Assembly: GCF_947497025.1 (NCBI RefSeq)
Contig: NZ_CANMFC010000007.1
Location: 178,359-242,358, forward strand
Direction of reading: 5' to 3'
Source of the DNA: an uncultured Kushneria sp.
GTDB taxonomy: Bacteria > Pseudomonadota > Gammaproteobacteria > Pseudomonadales > Halomonadaceae
DNA: 64,000 nt
The translations under genes and the position numbers were made by a program. Of this stretch, positions 17,766 to 26,466 are shown one piece after another. The notes below the pieces were generated by a model, which had not been told where the DNA came from, searched no databases, and saw only the letters and a list, made by a program, of their open reading frames with translations. How positions within the stretch are numbered: position 1 is the first letter of the stretch; every line of letters starts with the position of its first letter.

Positions 17766-18812
17766 TCAGTCCCGGCGAATCAGGGTGCGTTCGATTTCGA
17801 TCGTACCGGGGCTGAGCCGGCCGTTGATGGCGTCAAGCACGCTGGACAGCGCCAGCGCCGCAATACGTTCAAGGTTTTGCTGCATCGAATTGACCTTGAG
17901 TGGCAGAAAATCCAGCAGTCGGTCATTGCCGAAAGTCGCCATGCGCAGAGGCCGTTTCCGTAGTGTTTCCATCGAATACCTTGTCAGCAGCACGTCCAGC
18001 GCGCCTTCCAGTAGCGTATAGGAGGCGGTCACCAGCGCCTGGGGCATGTCATGATGCTCAAGGTGCTCCTGCATGAGGGTCATGCCGGTCTCGCGGTCAT
18101 AGCGCGCGCCGCAGCGGTGATAGGCACGCGGTGGCTGCGCGCCGCAGGCCGCGATTGCCGCCATGAAGCCGTTACGACGCTCGAGGGTATTGGCAAGCCC
18201 CGGCAGGGCGTCCAGCCATAATACTTCCTGCACCCGTGAAATTTGTCCTTGTGAAGCCTGCCCTTGTGAAGCCTGCCTTTGTGAAGACAGTACCGACGCC
18301 GTCAGGGCCATGGCGGTCTGGCGATTTTCGCTGATGATGCAGGGCATCAATGTGTCATCGAGTGCGCGGTCAACGGCCACCACCGGCATTCCGGTATTGA
18401 TCAGGCGCTGATAGCAGCTATCGCCCGGGGGCAGGCTCGAGGCCACGATCAGGGCATCACAGCGCCGGGCCTGCAGGGCACTGAGCAGCTCCCGCTCGGT
18501 GTCCGGATCATCATTGGAGCTGACCATCAAAAGCTGATAGCCCGCACTGCGCGCGCCCTGTTCCAAAAGCTTGGCGAGCCTTGCGTAGCTGGTGTTTTCA
18601 AGGTCCGGCAGGATAAACCCCAGCGTGCGGCTGACCCCGCGGCGCAGGGCAGCGGCCTGGGCATCCACCCGGTAGCCGTGCTCCTCGATCACCGCCATGA
18701 CACGCTTGACCGTCGCCTCGCTGATGCGATGCTGGCGTGATTTGCCATTGACGACGTAGCTTGCCGTTGTCCGTGATACGCCCGCCAGGCGCGCAATCTC
18801 TGCAAGCGTCAT
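17766..18812 (-). CDS. cra: Catabolite repressor/activator Cra (FruR), LacI family
   Basis: A LacI/GalR-type repressor that responds to fructose 1-phosphate or fructose 1,6-bisphosphate. The helix-turn-helix is MTLAEIARLAGVSRTTASYVVNG, and the ligand domain starts near residue 62 (TLGFILPDLENTSYARLA), matching Cra. It is divergent from fruBKA, as in other gammaproteobacteria, with Cra-like sites in between. An upstream ATG at 18866 would add 18 residues without family similarity; the start at 18812 is preferred. A 15-base tandem repeat inside the ligand domain (18246-18290) inserts QASQG repeats not expected in the family. Confidence 0.9.
   Translation of the reverse strand: MTLAEIARLAGVSRTTASYVVNGKSRQHRISEATVKRVMAVIEEHGYRVDAQAAALRRGVSRTLGFILPDLENTSYARLAKLLEQGARSAGYQLLMVSSNDDPDTERELLSALQARRCDALIVASSLPPGDSCYQRLINTGMPVVAVDRALDDTLMPCIISENRQTAMALTASVLSSQRQASQGQASQGQISRVQEVLWLDALPGLANTLERRNGFMAAIAACGAQPPRAYHRCGARYDRETGMTLMQEHLEHHDMPQALVTASYTLLEGALDVLLTRYSMETLRKRPLRMATFGNDRLLDFLPLKVNSMQQNLERIAALALSSVLDAINGRLSPGTIEIERTLIRRD
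18246..18290. repeat. Three tandem 15-base repeats inside cra
   Basis: Units TCCTTGTGAAGCCTG, CCCTTGTGAAGCCTG and CCTTTGTGAAGACAG sit head to tail. In frame they encode QASQG-like pentapeptides in the Cra ligand domain, so copy-number change would keep the frame. Confidence 0.9.
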
Positions 18813-18920
18813 GATGTTGTTTCCCGATATGAAAGGCAGGGGCCTGTCAATACGACGTGGGTCCATGCCATTGGTGCTTGATTCACCGGTTAATCTCTTT
18901 CAGCATTACGGCAAGGAAAA

Positions 18921-18936
18921 GGTGACACGATTCAGC
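18921..18936. promoter_or_regulatory. Putative Cra operator before fruB
   Basis: On the minus strand this reads GCTGAATCGTGTCACC, close to the Cra/FruR consensus GCTGAATCGTTTCA. It lies about 100 bases upstream of both fruB and cra. A weaker partial match (GTGAAACAGG on the minus strand) is centred near 18955. E. coli fruB also has two Cra operators. Confidence 0.6.
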
Positions 18937-19035
18937 CATGCTGTCATGACCTGTTTCACGCCGTTTTGCGTGCTGGCCTGCACAAGCTGATGCCGCCCTC
19001 TGCGCAAATTTGCCACTCACAAGGATCAATACGCC

Positions 19036-21888
19036 ATGCTCACGCTGAAAAGTGATGCCGTTTTGCTCGATCAGCACGCCAGCGACTGGCGTGATGCGCT
19101 CAATCAGGCCGGTCAGGCGCTCATGGAAGGCGGGCTTGCCCGCGAAGGCTATCGCGATGCGCTGTTCGAGCGTGAGCAGCAGGCGTCGACCTGGCTGGGC
19201 AACGGCATCGTCATTCCCCACGGCACTCAGAAAAGCCGTGAGCATGTGCTGGCCACCGGCGTACGTCTCTTGCAGTTCCCGCAGGGGGTCGAGTGGCACG
19301 ATGGCAACCAGGTGCACCTGATCATCACCATTGCTGCGCAAAGCGATGAGCACCTCGACATCCTGCGCCAGCTCACCCACGTGCTTGACCGTGAAGGCGT
19401 GTCAGAAAAGCTGGCCCGCGCTGAAGATGCCGAAGAGGTGGTGCGTCTGCTGTCGAAGGCCCCGGTCACGGCGCGTCTGGACGGCGACACCATTGTTCAG
19501 GGCGTGCCGGCCCGCTCGGCGCTGGAACTCATGGCTGCTGCGGCAGCGCGCCTTGAGCAGCTTGGTTGTGTCGATCGTCGTTTCGTGGCCGATATTCTGG
19601 CCCAGCAGGCCATCTCGCTGGGTCAGCAGCTATGGCTGGTGCGCAGCGCCACCGGCGTCACCCAGCCGGCGCTGGGGCTGGCCCTGCCGCAGGCTCATGT
19701 GGATGGCGTGGCGGGTATTTTCTGTCTGGCCGAGAGCGGCAACGCCCACGACGTGCTGCTGGATCGCCTGGTGAAGGTGCTGGAAGAGGGCAAGGGCGAA
19801 GAGCTGGCCCGTCTGGGCCGCGATGCCCTGCTGGCACGACTGTCCGGCGAGTCGGCCAGTGCCGAAACCGTGCGGGTCAGGGTGCGCAACGCCCACGGCC
19901 TGCACGCCCGTCCGGCCAAGCAGCTGGTGCAGGTCGCGCGGGCTCAAAGCGTACCGGTGCGCGTGAGACTGGCCGAAGGCGGTAATGAAGCGGTTTCAGC
20001 GGCCAGTCTGACCAAGGTGATCGGCCTGGGCGCGCGCCGGGGGCAGATGCTGATCTTCTCGGCCGAAGGCGACGGTGCCCGCGAGGCCGTGGATGCCATG
20101 GCCGAGGCACTGCGCGGCGGACTGGGCGAAGAGGTCACCCCATTGGGGGATACCAGCGATGCACGCCCGTCGCGCAATCGCCAGACCCCGCGGGAGCCGG
20201 TGGTCGCGCCGGCCGCCGACACGCCGCTGACGGCCGTGCCGGCCTCGCCCGGCATGGCGATCGCCCCCGTGTTCGTGATGCGCCCACCGGAGTTTCATTA
20301 CGAGGAGACGGCGTCTGACCGCGACGCGCAAAAGGCGCGGCTGGGCGAGGCGATTCGTGATGCCGAGCAGCAGCTTGAAGAAATGATTCGCGCCGCCGGT
20401 GGTGAAGTGGCCGAGATTCTCTCCATGCATGAAGAGATGCTGGGCGACCCGGAGCTTCGCGAAGCCGCCTATGAGGCGATCAACGAAGGCAAGAGCGCCG
20501 AGGGCGGCTGGTGGCGGGCCATTGATGTCGCCGCCCGCGCCCAGGAAGCGCTGGCCGACCGGCTACTGGCCGAGCGCGCTGCGGATCTGCGCGATGTCGG
20601 CCGGCGCGTGCTGGGTAATCTGTGTGGCGTGAAAATGCCGGATCCGCCGACCCACCCCTACATTCTGGTGACCGATGACGTCGGCCCCTCTGACGTGGCG
20701 CGGCTGGATACCTCTCGGGTGCGCGGCATTCTGACCGCCCGCGGCGGTGCTACCTCTCACAGTGCCATTCTGGCCCGCGCGCTGGGGATTCCGGCGGTGG
20801 TGGGGGCGGGCGAAACCATCATGGCGCTGGAAAACGGCATCGACATGATCCTCGACGGCGAGCGCGGCCGCGTCATTCCCGCGCCCGACCCGGAGCGTCG
20901 TGCCCGCACCGAACTCTCCATTCGCGACCGCGAGATCCGCGAGCGCGAAGCCTTTGAGGTCCGTTTTGAGCCGGCCGTGACCCTGGATGGTCATCGTGTC
21001 GAAGTCGCCGCGAACCTGGGCAATACCGCGCATGCGGCGGACGCCGTCGAGCGCGGTGCCGAGGCGGTGGGGCTTTTGCGCACCGAGTTTGTCTTCATGG
21101 CCCACCCGCAGGCGCCGGATCTGGACACCCAGATCGCGGAATATCGGCAGGCCTTTGACGCGCTGGGGCCCGATCGCGCGCTGGTCGCCCGTACGCTGGA
21201 TGTCGGCGGTGACAAGCCGCTGGATTACTGGCCGGTGCCGGCAGAGGACAACCCCTTTCTGGGGCTGCGCGGGATTCGTCTGGCACTGACCCGTCCGGAC
21301 GTACTCGAAACCCAGATCCGGGCACTGCTGAGGGCGGCCGGCGATCGACCGCTGCGCATCATGTTCCCGATGGTCAAGGACGTGGAGGAATTCCACGCTG
21401 GCAAGGCCATCTTTGATCGCGTCCAGGCCGAGATCAATGCTCCCGACGTGCAGCTGGGCGTGATGATCGAGATTCCTTCCTGTGCGCTGCTGGCCCCGAG
21501 CCTGGCCGAGCACGTCGATTTCTTCTCGATCGGCACCAACGACCTGACCCAGTACACCCTGGCCATCGACCGCGGCCACTCGCGCCTGTCGGCCCAGGCC
21601 GATGGTTTGCATCCGGCAGTACTGCGCCTGATCCAGATGACGGTGGACGCGGCCCACGCCAAAGGTCGCTGGGTCGGTGTCTGCGGCGAGCTGGGCAGCG
21701 ATCCACAGGCCATCGCTGTGTTGATGGGGCTGGGAGTCGATGAGCTGTCCGTTTCCAGCCGCCAGATCCCGCTGGTCAAACAGCGCATCCGCAGCCTGAA
21801 CCTTGCAGACAGCCGCGCGCTGGCGCAGCGGGCGCTGGCCTGCCCGACGGCGGTCGAGGTACGTGCCATGCTGGAGGCGTTGACATGA
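19036..21888 (+). CDS. fruB: Fructose PTS multiphosphoryl transfer protein FruB (EIIA-HPr-EI fusion)
   Basis: Carries phosphate from PEP to FruA through three fused domains. EIIA-Fru is at about 1-145 with active His62 (VIPHGT). A degenerate EIIA-like middle domain (about 155-270) follows, then HPr about 277-365 with His290 (GLHARP) and enzyme I about 400-950 with His575 (GGATSHSAI), DVGGDKPLDYWP and GVCGELGSDP. The 950-residue length matches Pseudomonas FruB rather than the shorter enterobacterial diphosphoryl protein, so fructose phosphorylation needs no separate EI or HPr. It overlaps fruK by four bases (ATGA). Confidence 0.95.
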   Translation: MLTLKSDAVLLDQHASDWRDALNQAGQALMEGGLAREGYRDALFEREQQASTWLGNGIVIPHGTQKSREHVLATGVRLLQFPQGVEWHDGNQVHLIITIAAQSDEHLDILRQLTHVLDREGVSEKLARAEDAEEVVRLLSKAPVTARLDGDTIVQGVPARSALELMAAAAARLEQLGCVDRRFVADILAQQAISLGQQLWLVRSATGVTQPALGLALPQAHVDGVAGIFCLAESGNAHDVLLDRLVKVLEEGKGEELARLGRDALLARLSGESASAETVRVRVRNAHGLHARPAKQLVQVARAQSVPVRVRLAEGGNEAVSAASLTKVIGLGARRGQMLIFSAEGDGAREAVDAMAEALRGGLGEEVTPLGDTSDARPSRNRQTPREPVVAPAADTPLTAVPASPGMAIAPVFVMRPPEFHYEETASDRDAQKARLGEAIRDAEQQLEEMIRAAGGEVAEILSMHEEMLGDPELREAAYEAINEGKSAEGGWWRAIDVAARAQEALADRLLAERAADLRDVGRRVLGNLCGVKMPDPPTHPYILVTDDVGPSDVARLDTSRVRGILTARGGATSHSAILARALGIPAVVGAGETIMALENGIDMILDGERGRVIPAPDPERRARTELSIRDREIREREAFEVRFEPAVTLDGHRVEVAANLGNTAHAADAVERGAEAVGLLRTEFVFMAHPQAPDLDTQIAEYRQAFDALGPDRALVARTLDVGGDKPLDYWPVPAEDNPFLGLRGIRLALTRPDVLETQIRALLRAAGDRPLRIMFPMVKDVEEFHAGKAIFDRVQAEINAPDVQLGVMIEIPSCALLAPSLAEHVDFFSIGTNDLTQYTLAIDRGHSRLSAQADGLHPAVLRLIQMTVDAAHAKGRWVGVCGELGSDPQAIAVLMGLGVDELSVSSRQIPLVKQRIRSLNLADSRALAQRALACPTAVEVRAMLEALT

Positions 21889-22823
21889 GCCGGGTCCTGA
21901 CGCTGACGCTTAATCCGGCGCTCGATCTCTCCATTCGTCTGACCGAGCTGTCTCCGGGCAGCGTCAATCGCTCCGAGGAGAGCTCGCTGACAGCGGCCGG
22001 CAAGGGCAACAACGTGGCGCGCGTGCTGGCCCGGCATGATCACCAGGTGGCGGTCAGCGGGTTTCTGGGACGTGACAATCAGGCGCCGTTCGAGCGCGCC
22101 TTTCTCGACTGGGGGGTGGAAGACCGCTTCATTCGAGTGGTCGGGGAGACGCGGGTCAACGCCAAGCTCTCCGAGGCCGGTGGGCGCGTGACCGATATCA
22201 ATGGGCCGGGCGCGCGGGTGGATGAATCGGCCATGACGCAACTGCTCGACGATATCGAGGCCGGGGCGGACAGCATTGATGCCGTAGTGATCTCCGGCAG
22301 CCTGCCGCCCGGCGTTGCGCCCGAGTGGCTGGCAGCCCTGATCGGGCGGCTCGGCACCCTGGGGCTGCCGGTGTGGCTGGACAGCAGCGGCGAAGCGCTG
22401 GTGCAGGGTGTGCGCGCGCGTCCGGCGCTGATCAAGCCCAACGAGCATGAGCTTGCCGAGGGTGTCGGCCGCTCCCTGGCGGACGAGGCGGCGCTGCTGG
22501 CCGCGGCGCGTGAACTGCAGCAGGGCGGCATCGACAGCGTATTACTGTCGCTGGGCGCCGAGGGCGTGGTGTGGCTGTTTGAGGGCGGCGCGTTGCGCGC
22601 CCGTCCGCCGCGGGTCGAGGTCGTCAGCACGGTGTGTGCCGGCGACACCCTGCTGGCCGGTACGCTGCACGGCGTCCTTGAAGGCTGGCCGCGCGAAAAA
22701 ACACTGCGCTTTGCCACCGCCCTGTCAGCGGACGCCGTACGTCGGATCGGCGTGGGACGCTCGGATGTCGAGGACTTTACCGCGTTGTGCGATGCGGTCT
22801 GCGTGGAGGCGCTGGCAACATGA
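21885..22823 (+). CDS. fruK: 1-Phosphofructokinase FruK
   Basis: Phosphorylates fructose 1-phosphate to fructose 1,6-bisphosphate. It is a PfkB/ribokinase-family enzyme of 312 residues: LNPALDLS near the N-terminus, AGKGNNVARVLARHD substrate motif, and STVCAGDTLLAG near the C-terminus, where the catalytic Asp lies. The GAGD motif reads CAGD here, a Cys replacing the first Gly. Its ATG overlaps the fruB stop, indicating translational coupling. Confidence 0.95.
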   Translation: MSRVLTLTLNPALDLSIRLTELSPGSVNRSEESSLTAAGKGNNVARVLARHDHQVAVSGFLGRDNQAPFERAFLDWGVEDRFIRVVGETRVNAKLSEAGGRVTDINGPGARVDESAMTQLLDDIEAGADSIDAVVISGSLPPGVAPEWLAALIGRLGTLGLPVWLDSSGEALVQGVRARPALIKPNEHELAEGVGRSLADEAALLAAARELQQGGIDSVLLSLGAEGVVWLFEGGALRARPPRVEVVSTVCAGDTLLAGTLHGVLEGWPREKTLRFATALSADAVRRIGVGRSDVEDFTALCDAVCVEALAT

Positions 22824-22914
22824 TGGCGCTCCCGATTTCTTTTGAGCTGCCTGCTGATGACAGGCGCGGTCAGCATGGCGACCAGTGGTTGGCACTGGCA
22901 CAGGAGTGGTTTGC

Positions 22915-24678
22915 ATGAATATTGTTATCGTCACGGCCTGCCCCAGCGGCACGGCGACGACCTACCTGGCGGCGCGCCGTCTCGAGCAGGCGGCCCATCG
23001 ACTGGGCTGGCAGACAGCCGTCGAAATGCAGGGCCAGTTTGATCAGACCACCTTGAGCGATGAGCAGATTGCCGCAGCCGATATGGTGGTGGTCGCTGCC
23101 AGCCGGCCCATTACGCTGGCGCGCTTTACCGGCAAGCGGCTCTATCGTGAGCGGCTTGAAGCCGCCCTGCCGGACCCGGATGGTTTTTTAAGCCGTGCCC
23201 GTGAGCAGGCCGAACCCTGGCAGGATGCTGATGACGCCCCAGCGGAGACAAGCGCTGCCCCTGCAACAGCCGAGGCCCGCACGGCCAAACGCATTGTCGC
23301 CGTGACGGCCTGTCCGACCGGGGTGGCGCATACCTTCATGGCCGCCGAGGCGCTGGCCGAAGCCGGCCGCACGCTGGGCCATCAGATCAAGGTCGAAACG
23401 CAGGGCTCGGTGGGGGCGCAGAATCAGCTCACCGATGAAGAGATCAGGGATGCCGATATCGTGCTGCTGGCCTGTGATATCGAGGTCGATGACGAACGCT
23501 TTGCCGGCAAGCCGGTCTATCGCACCTCGACCGGGACGGCGTTGAAAAAGTCACAGCAGACGATCAACGACGCGCTGGCCAGTGCGGCGATAGAAAGCGA
23601 GGGCAGTGCGCCGACGGGGGGCGAGCGCAAGAAAAGCATCAAGGAGCGCGGCGTCTACAAGCACCTGCTGACCGGGGTCTCCTTCATGCTGCCGATGGTG
23701 GTCGCCGGCGGGCTCTGTATTGCGCTGTCGTTCGTCTTCGGGATCGAGGCGTTCAAGGAAGAGGGCACGCTTGCCGCCGCGCTGATGCAGATCGGTGGCG
23801 GCACGGCCTTTGCCCTGATGGTGCCGGTGCTGGCGGGCTATATCGCCTACTCGATTGCCGACCGCCCGGGGATTGCGCCGGGGATGATCGGCGGCATGCT
23901 GGCCAGCACCCTGGGGGCCGGCTTTATCGGCGGGATCATCGCCGGTTTTCTGGCCGGCTATACCGCCAGACTGATTGCCAAAAAGCTGAAGCTGCCCGCC
24001 AGCGTTGAATCGCTCAAGCCGATTCTGGTCATTCCGCTGCTGGCGAGTCTGGTCACCGGCTTGGTCATGATTTACCTGGTCGGCACGCCGGTCGCCGGCA
24101 TGCTCTCGGCGCTGACCGACTTCCTCAACAACATGGGCTCGACCAACGCCGTGCTGCTGGGGCTGTTGCTGGGCGCAATGATGTGTGTGGATCTGGGCGG
24201 GCCGATCAACAAGGCGGCTTACACCTTTGGCGTCGGGCTGCTGTCGACCCAGACCTATGCGCCGATGGCGGCGATCATGGCCGCCGGCATGGTGCCGGCG
24301 ATCGGCATGGGGATTGCCAGCTTTCTGGCGCGCTCGAAGTTTGCCGATACCGAGCGTGACGGTGGCAAGGCCGCCTTCGTGCTGGGGCTTTGCTTTATCA
24401 GCGAAGGTGCGATCCCCTTTGCCGCCAAGGACCCGCTACGGGTCATTCCGATCTCGATCGTGGGCGGGGCCATCACCGGGGCGTTGTCGATGTATTTCCA
24501 GATCAAGCTGATGGCGCCGCACGGTGGGCTCTTCGTGCTGCTGATTCCGGGCGCGGTCAATCAGGCGCTGCTGTATCTGCTTGCGATTACCGTGGGCTCG
24601 CTGTTCATCGGCGTGGCCTACGCGCTGCTCAAGCCGGCGCCGCAAAGGCTCGAGGTGCCGGAGGGCGCTGCCAGCTGA
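22915..24678 (+). CDS. fruA: Fructose-specific PTS permease FruA (EIIB'BC)
   Basis: Imports fructose and phosphorylates it at C1. Two EIIB modules come first: residues 1-100 with CPSGTATTYLAA, and about 125-225 with the active Cys in CPTGVAHTFMAAEA. The membrane EIIC domain occupies about 250-570 with several helices. Start chosen at ATG 22915 behind AGGAG; the frame opens earlier at 22885 without support. It lies 91 bases after fruK, and a strong terminator ends the operon. Confidence 0.95.
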   Translation: MNIVIVTACPSGTATTYLAARRLEQAAHRLGWQTAVEMQGQFDQTTLSDEQIAAADMVVVAASRPITLARFTGKRLYRERLEAALPDPDGFLSRAREQAEPWQDADDAPAETSAAPATAEARTAKRIVAVTACPTGVAHTFMAAEALAEAGRTLGHQIKVETQGSVGAQNQLTDEEIRDADIVLLACDIEVDDERFAGKPVYRTSTGTALKKSQQTINDALASAAIESEGSAPTGGERKKSIKERGVYKHLLTGVSFMLPMVVAGGLCIALSFVFGIEAFKEEGTLAAALMQIGGGTAFALMVPVLAGYIAYSIADRPGIAPGMIGGMLASTLGAGFIGGIIAGFLAGYTARLIAKKLKLPASVESLKPILVIPLLASLVTGLVMIYLVGTPVAGMLSALTDFLNNMGSTNAVLLGLLLGAMMCVDLGGPINKAAYTFGVGLLSTQTYAPMAAIMAAGMVPAIGMGIASFLARSKFADTERDGGKAAFVLGLCFISEGAIPFAAKDPLRVIPISIVGGAITGALSMYFQIKLMAPHGGLFVLLIPGAVNQALLYLLAITVGSLFIGVAYALLKPAPQRLEVPEGAAS

Positions 24679-24716
24679 GCCCTTCATCGCACTTGAACAC
24701 GCTGCATGCATGATCC

Positions 24717-24740
24717 AGGGCCCCGATGGGGCCCTTTTTT
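24717..24740 (+). terminator. Intrinsic terminator of fruBKA
   Basis: Stem AGGGCCCC/GGGGCCCT with a GAT loop, followed by a run of T. Confidence 0.92.
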
Positions 24741-24854
24741 ATAGGCGTCGACGTAAAATCGTGACGGGTTCGGGCCAAAGGGAGGCGAGACCATTACAAT
24801 GCGCTCCTGATCGACAAGAGGGCCGAGCAAGGCCGACAACCGATAGGGACACAC

Positions 24855-26318
24855 ATGACAACAAATAATGGCACCGGTGGTGTGCTCTGGGCCGGACGCT
24901 GGGGATTCGTGCTGGCGGCAACAGGCTCGGCCGTAGGGCTGGGTAATATCTGGAAATTCCCCTACATGACCGGTGAGTATGGCGGCGGCGCCTTTGTGCT
25001 GGTGTATCTGCTGTGCATTGCCGCCATCGGCGTGCCCCTGATGATGACCGAGATCGCCTTCGGTCGGCGCGGACGCGGCAGCCCGGTCGAGGCGGTCAAG
25101 CGCGTGGTGGCCGAGTCCGGCGGGGGTTCCGGGTGGTCCCTCCTGGGCTGGATGTCGATGATCTGTGGGTTCATGATCCTGAGCTTTTATGTGGTGGTCG
25201 CCGGCTGGTCCTTGTCGTATCTCTGGAAGGCCAACAGCGGCGGGCTTTCTGCCGACAGCGTCGAGGGCATGGCGGCGATCTTTGAAGACAACAACGCCAG
25301 TCCGCTCAATCTCGGCTTCTGGAGTACGCTGGTCACGCTGATCACCATGCTGATTGTCGGCAAGGGGGTCCAGGAAGGCATCGAGCGCAGCGTGCGCTGG
25401 ATGATGCCGGGCATGGTGGTCATGCTGGCCATTCTGATCGGCTTTGGCGTGTTTTCCGGCGGCTTTGGTCAGGCGGTGCATTTCCTGTTTGCCTTCGAAT
25501 TCGATCAGCTCTCCGGTGAGGGCCTGCTGGCGGCGATGGGGCATGCCTTCTTTACCCTGTCGCTGGCGGCCGGCGCCATCATGGCGTACGGCGCTTATCT
25601 ACCGGCCGGGAAGTCCATTGCCCGCACGACCTTCATGGTGGCGATCTGTGACACCCTGGTGGCGCTGATGGCGGGTCTTGCCATCTTCCCGGTCATCTTC
25701 GCCAACGGCATGGATCCGGCCAGCGGCCCGGGGCTGATCTTCATGAGTCTCCCGCTGGCCTTTGCCCAGATGCCCATGGGCACGCTGCTGGAGATCATCT
25801 TTTTCGTGATGCTGACCATGGCGGCACTGACGTCGGCCATCTCGATGATCGAGGCCACCATCGCCTGGCTGGTGGAAAGCCACGGTATCGCCCGTAATCG
25901 TGCGGCCTGGGGCACGGGCATTGTTCTATGGCTGGTCAGCACGCTGGCGATGCTGTCGTTCAATCTGGGCGCGGAATGGACGCTGGGCGGTCGCACCTTC
26001 TTCGACTGGCTGGACTACCTGACCTCGCGATTCATGATGCCGCTGGGCGGCCTGGGACTCGCAGTGCTGGCCGGGTTCGTGCTCAAGGACCGGCTGTTGC
26101 GTGATGAGCTGGGTCTATCAGGTGCTGGCCATGCCCTGTGGCTGTTCATGATTCGCTACGTCTGTCCGCTGGCGATCGTGGTGATTTTCATCGATGCGCT
26201 CGGTTTCATGAACCTTGATGTGTCCACGCAGTGGCCCTGGGGGATGGCGGTACTGGCATTTTTCGTTGTGATCGGGGAGTGGCTGAGCCCGCGGCTGCGC
26301 CGGCAGCCTTCAGCCTGA
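24855..26318 (+). CDS. Sodium:neurotransmitter-symporter (NSS/SNF) family transporter
   Basis: A Na+-coupled inner-membrane symporter of the LeuT/NSS family, 487 residues with about eleven to twelve hydrophobic segments. The signature is at the N-terminus: WAGRWGFVLAATGSAVGLGNIWKFPY, containing the unwound helix 1 that binds Na+ and substrate. Bacterial relatives move amino acids such as tryptophan, leucine or tyrosine, or other zwitterions; the substrate cannot be read from sequence. It is a single-gene unit ended by a 16-base stem. Confidence 0.9.
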   Translation: MTTNNGTGGVLWAGRWGFVLAATGSAVGLGNIWKFPYMTGEYGGGAFVLVYLLCIAAIGVPLMMTEIAFGRRGRGSPVEAVKRVVAESGGGSGWSLLGWMSMICGFMILSFYVVVAGWSLSYLWKANSGGLSADSVEGMAAIFEDNNASPLNLGFWSTLVTLITMLIVGKGVQEGIERSVRWMMPGMVVMLAILIGFGVFSGGFGQAVHFLFAFEFDQLSGEGLLAAMGHAFFTLSLAAGAIMAYGAYLPAGKSIARTTFMVAICDTLVALMAGLAIFPVIFANGMDPASGPGLIFMSLPLAFAQMPMGTLLEIIFFVMLTMAALTSAISMIEATIAWLVESHGIARNRAAWGTGIVLWLVSTLAMLSFNLGAEWTLGGRTFFDWLDYLTSRFMMPLGGLGLAVLAGFVLKDRLLRDELGLSGAGHALWLFMIRYVCPLAIVVIFIDALGFMNLDVSTQWPWGMAVLAFFVVIGEWLSPRLRRQPSA

Positions 26319-26337
26319 GTCGAGGCGGTCATGCAGT

Positions 26338-26373
26338 GAAGCGGGGGCGGTTCGGAAGAATCGTCCCCGCTTC
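26338..26373 (+). terminator. Hairpin after the NSS transporter
   Basis: Sixteen-base arms GAAGCGGGGGCGGTTC and GAATCGTCCCCGCTTC pair fully if two G-U pairs are allowed, which works only for the plus-strand RNA. The loop is GGAA. The T-tract is short. Confidence 0.65.
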
Positions 26374-26414
26374 ATTTCATCCAGAGTACGCCTGAGCAGT
26401 ACAGGCCACATAAA

Positions 26415-26441
26415 AAACGCCGCCCCGGTAGGGCGGCGTTT
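26415..26441 (-). terminator. Intrinsic terminator of betT
   Basis: On the minus strand, arms AAACGCCGCCC and GGGCGGCGTTT with a five-base loop, followed by T residues. It lies 26 bases beyond the betT stop. Confidence 0.88.
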
Positions 26442-26466
26442 CGGGGTCCTGCTGTCATGCTGCGCC

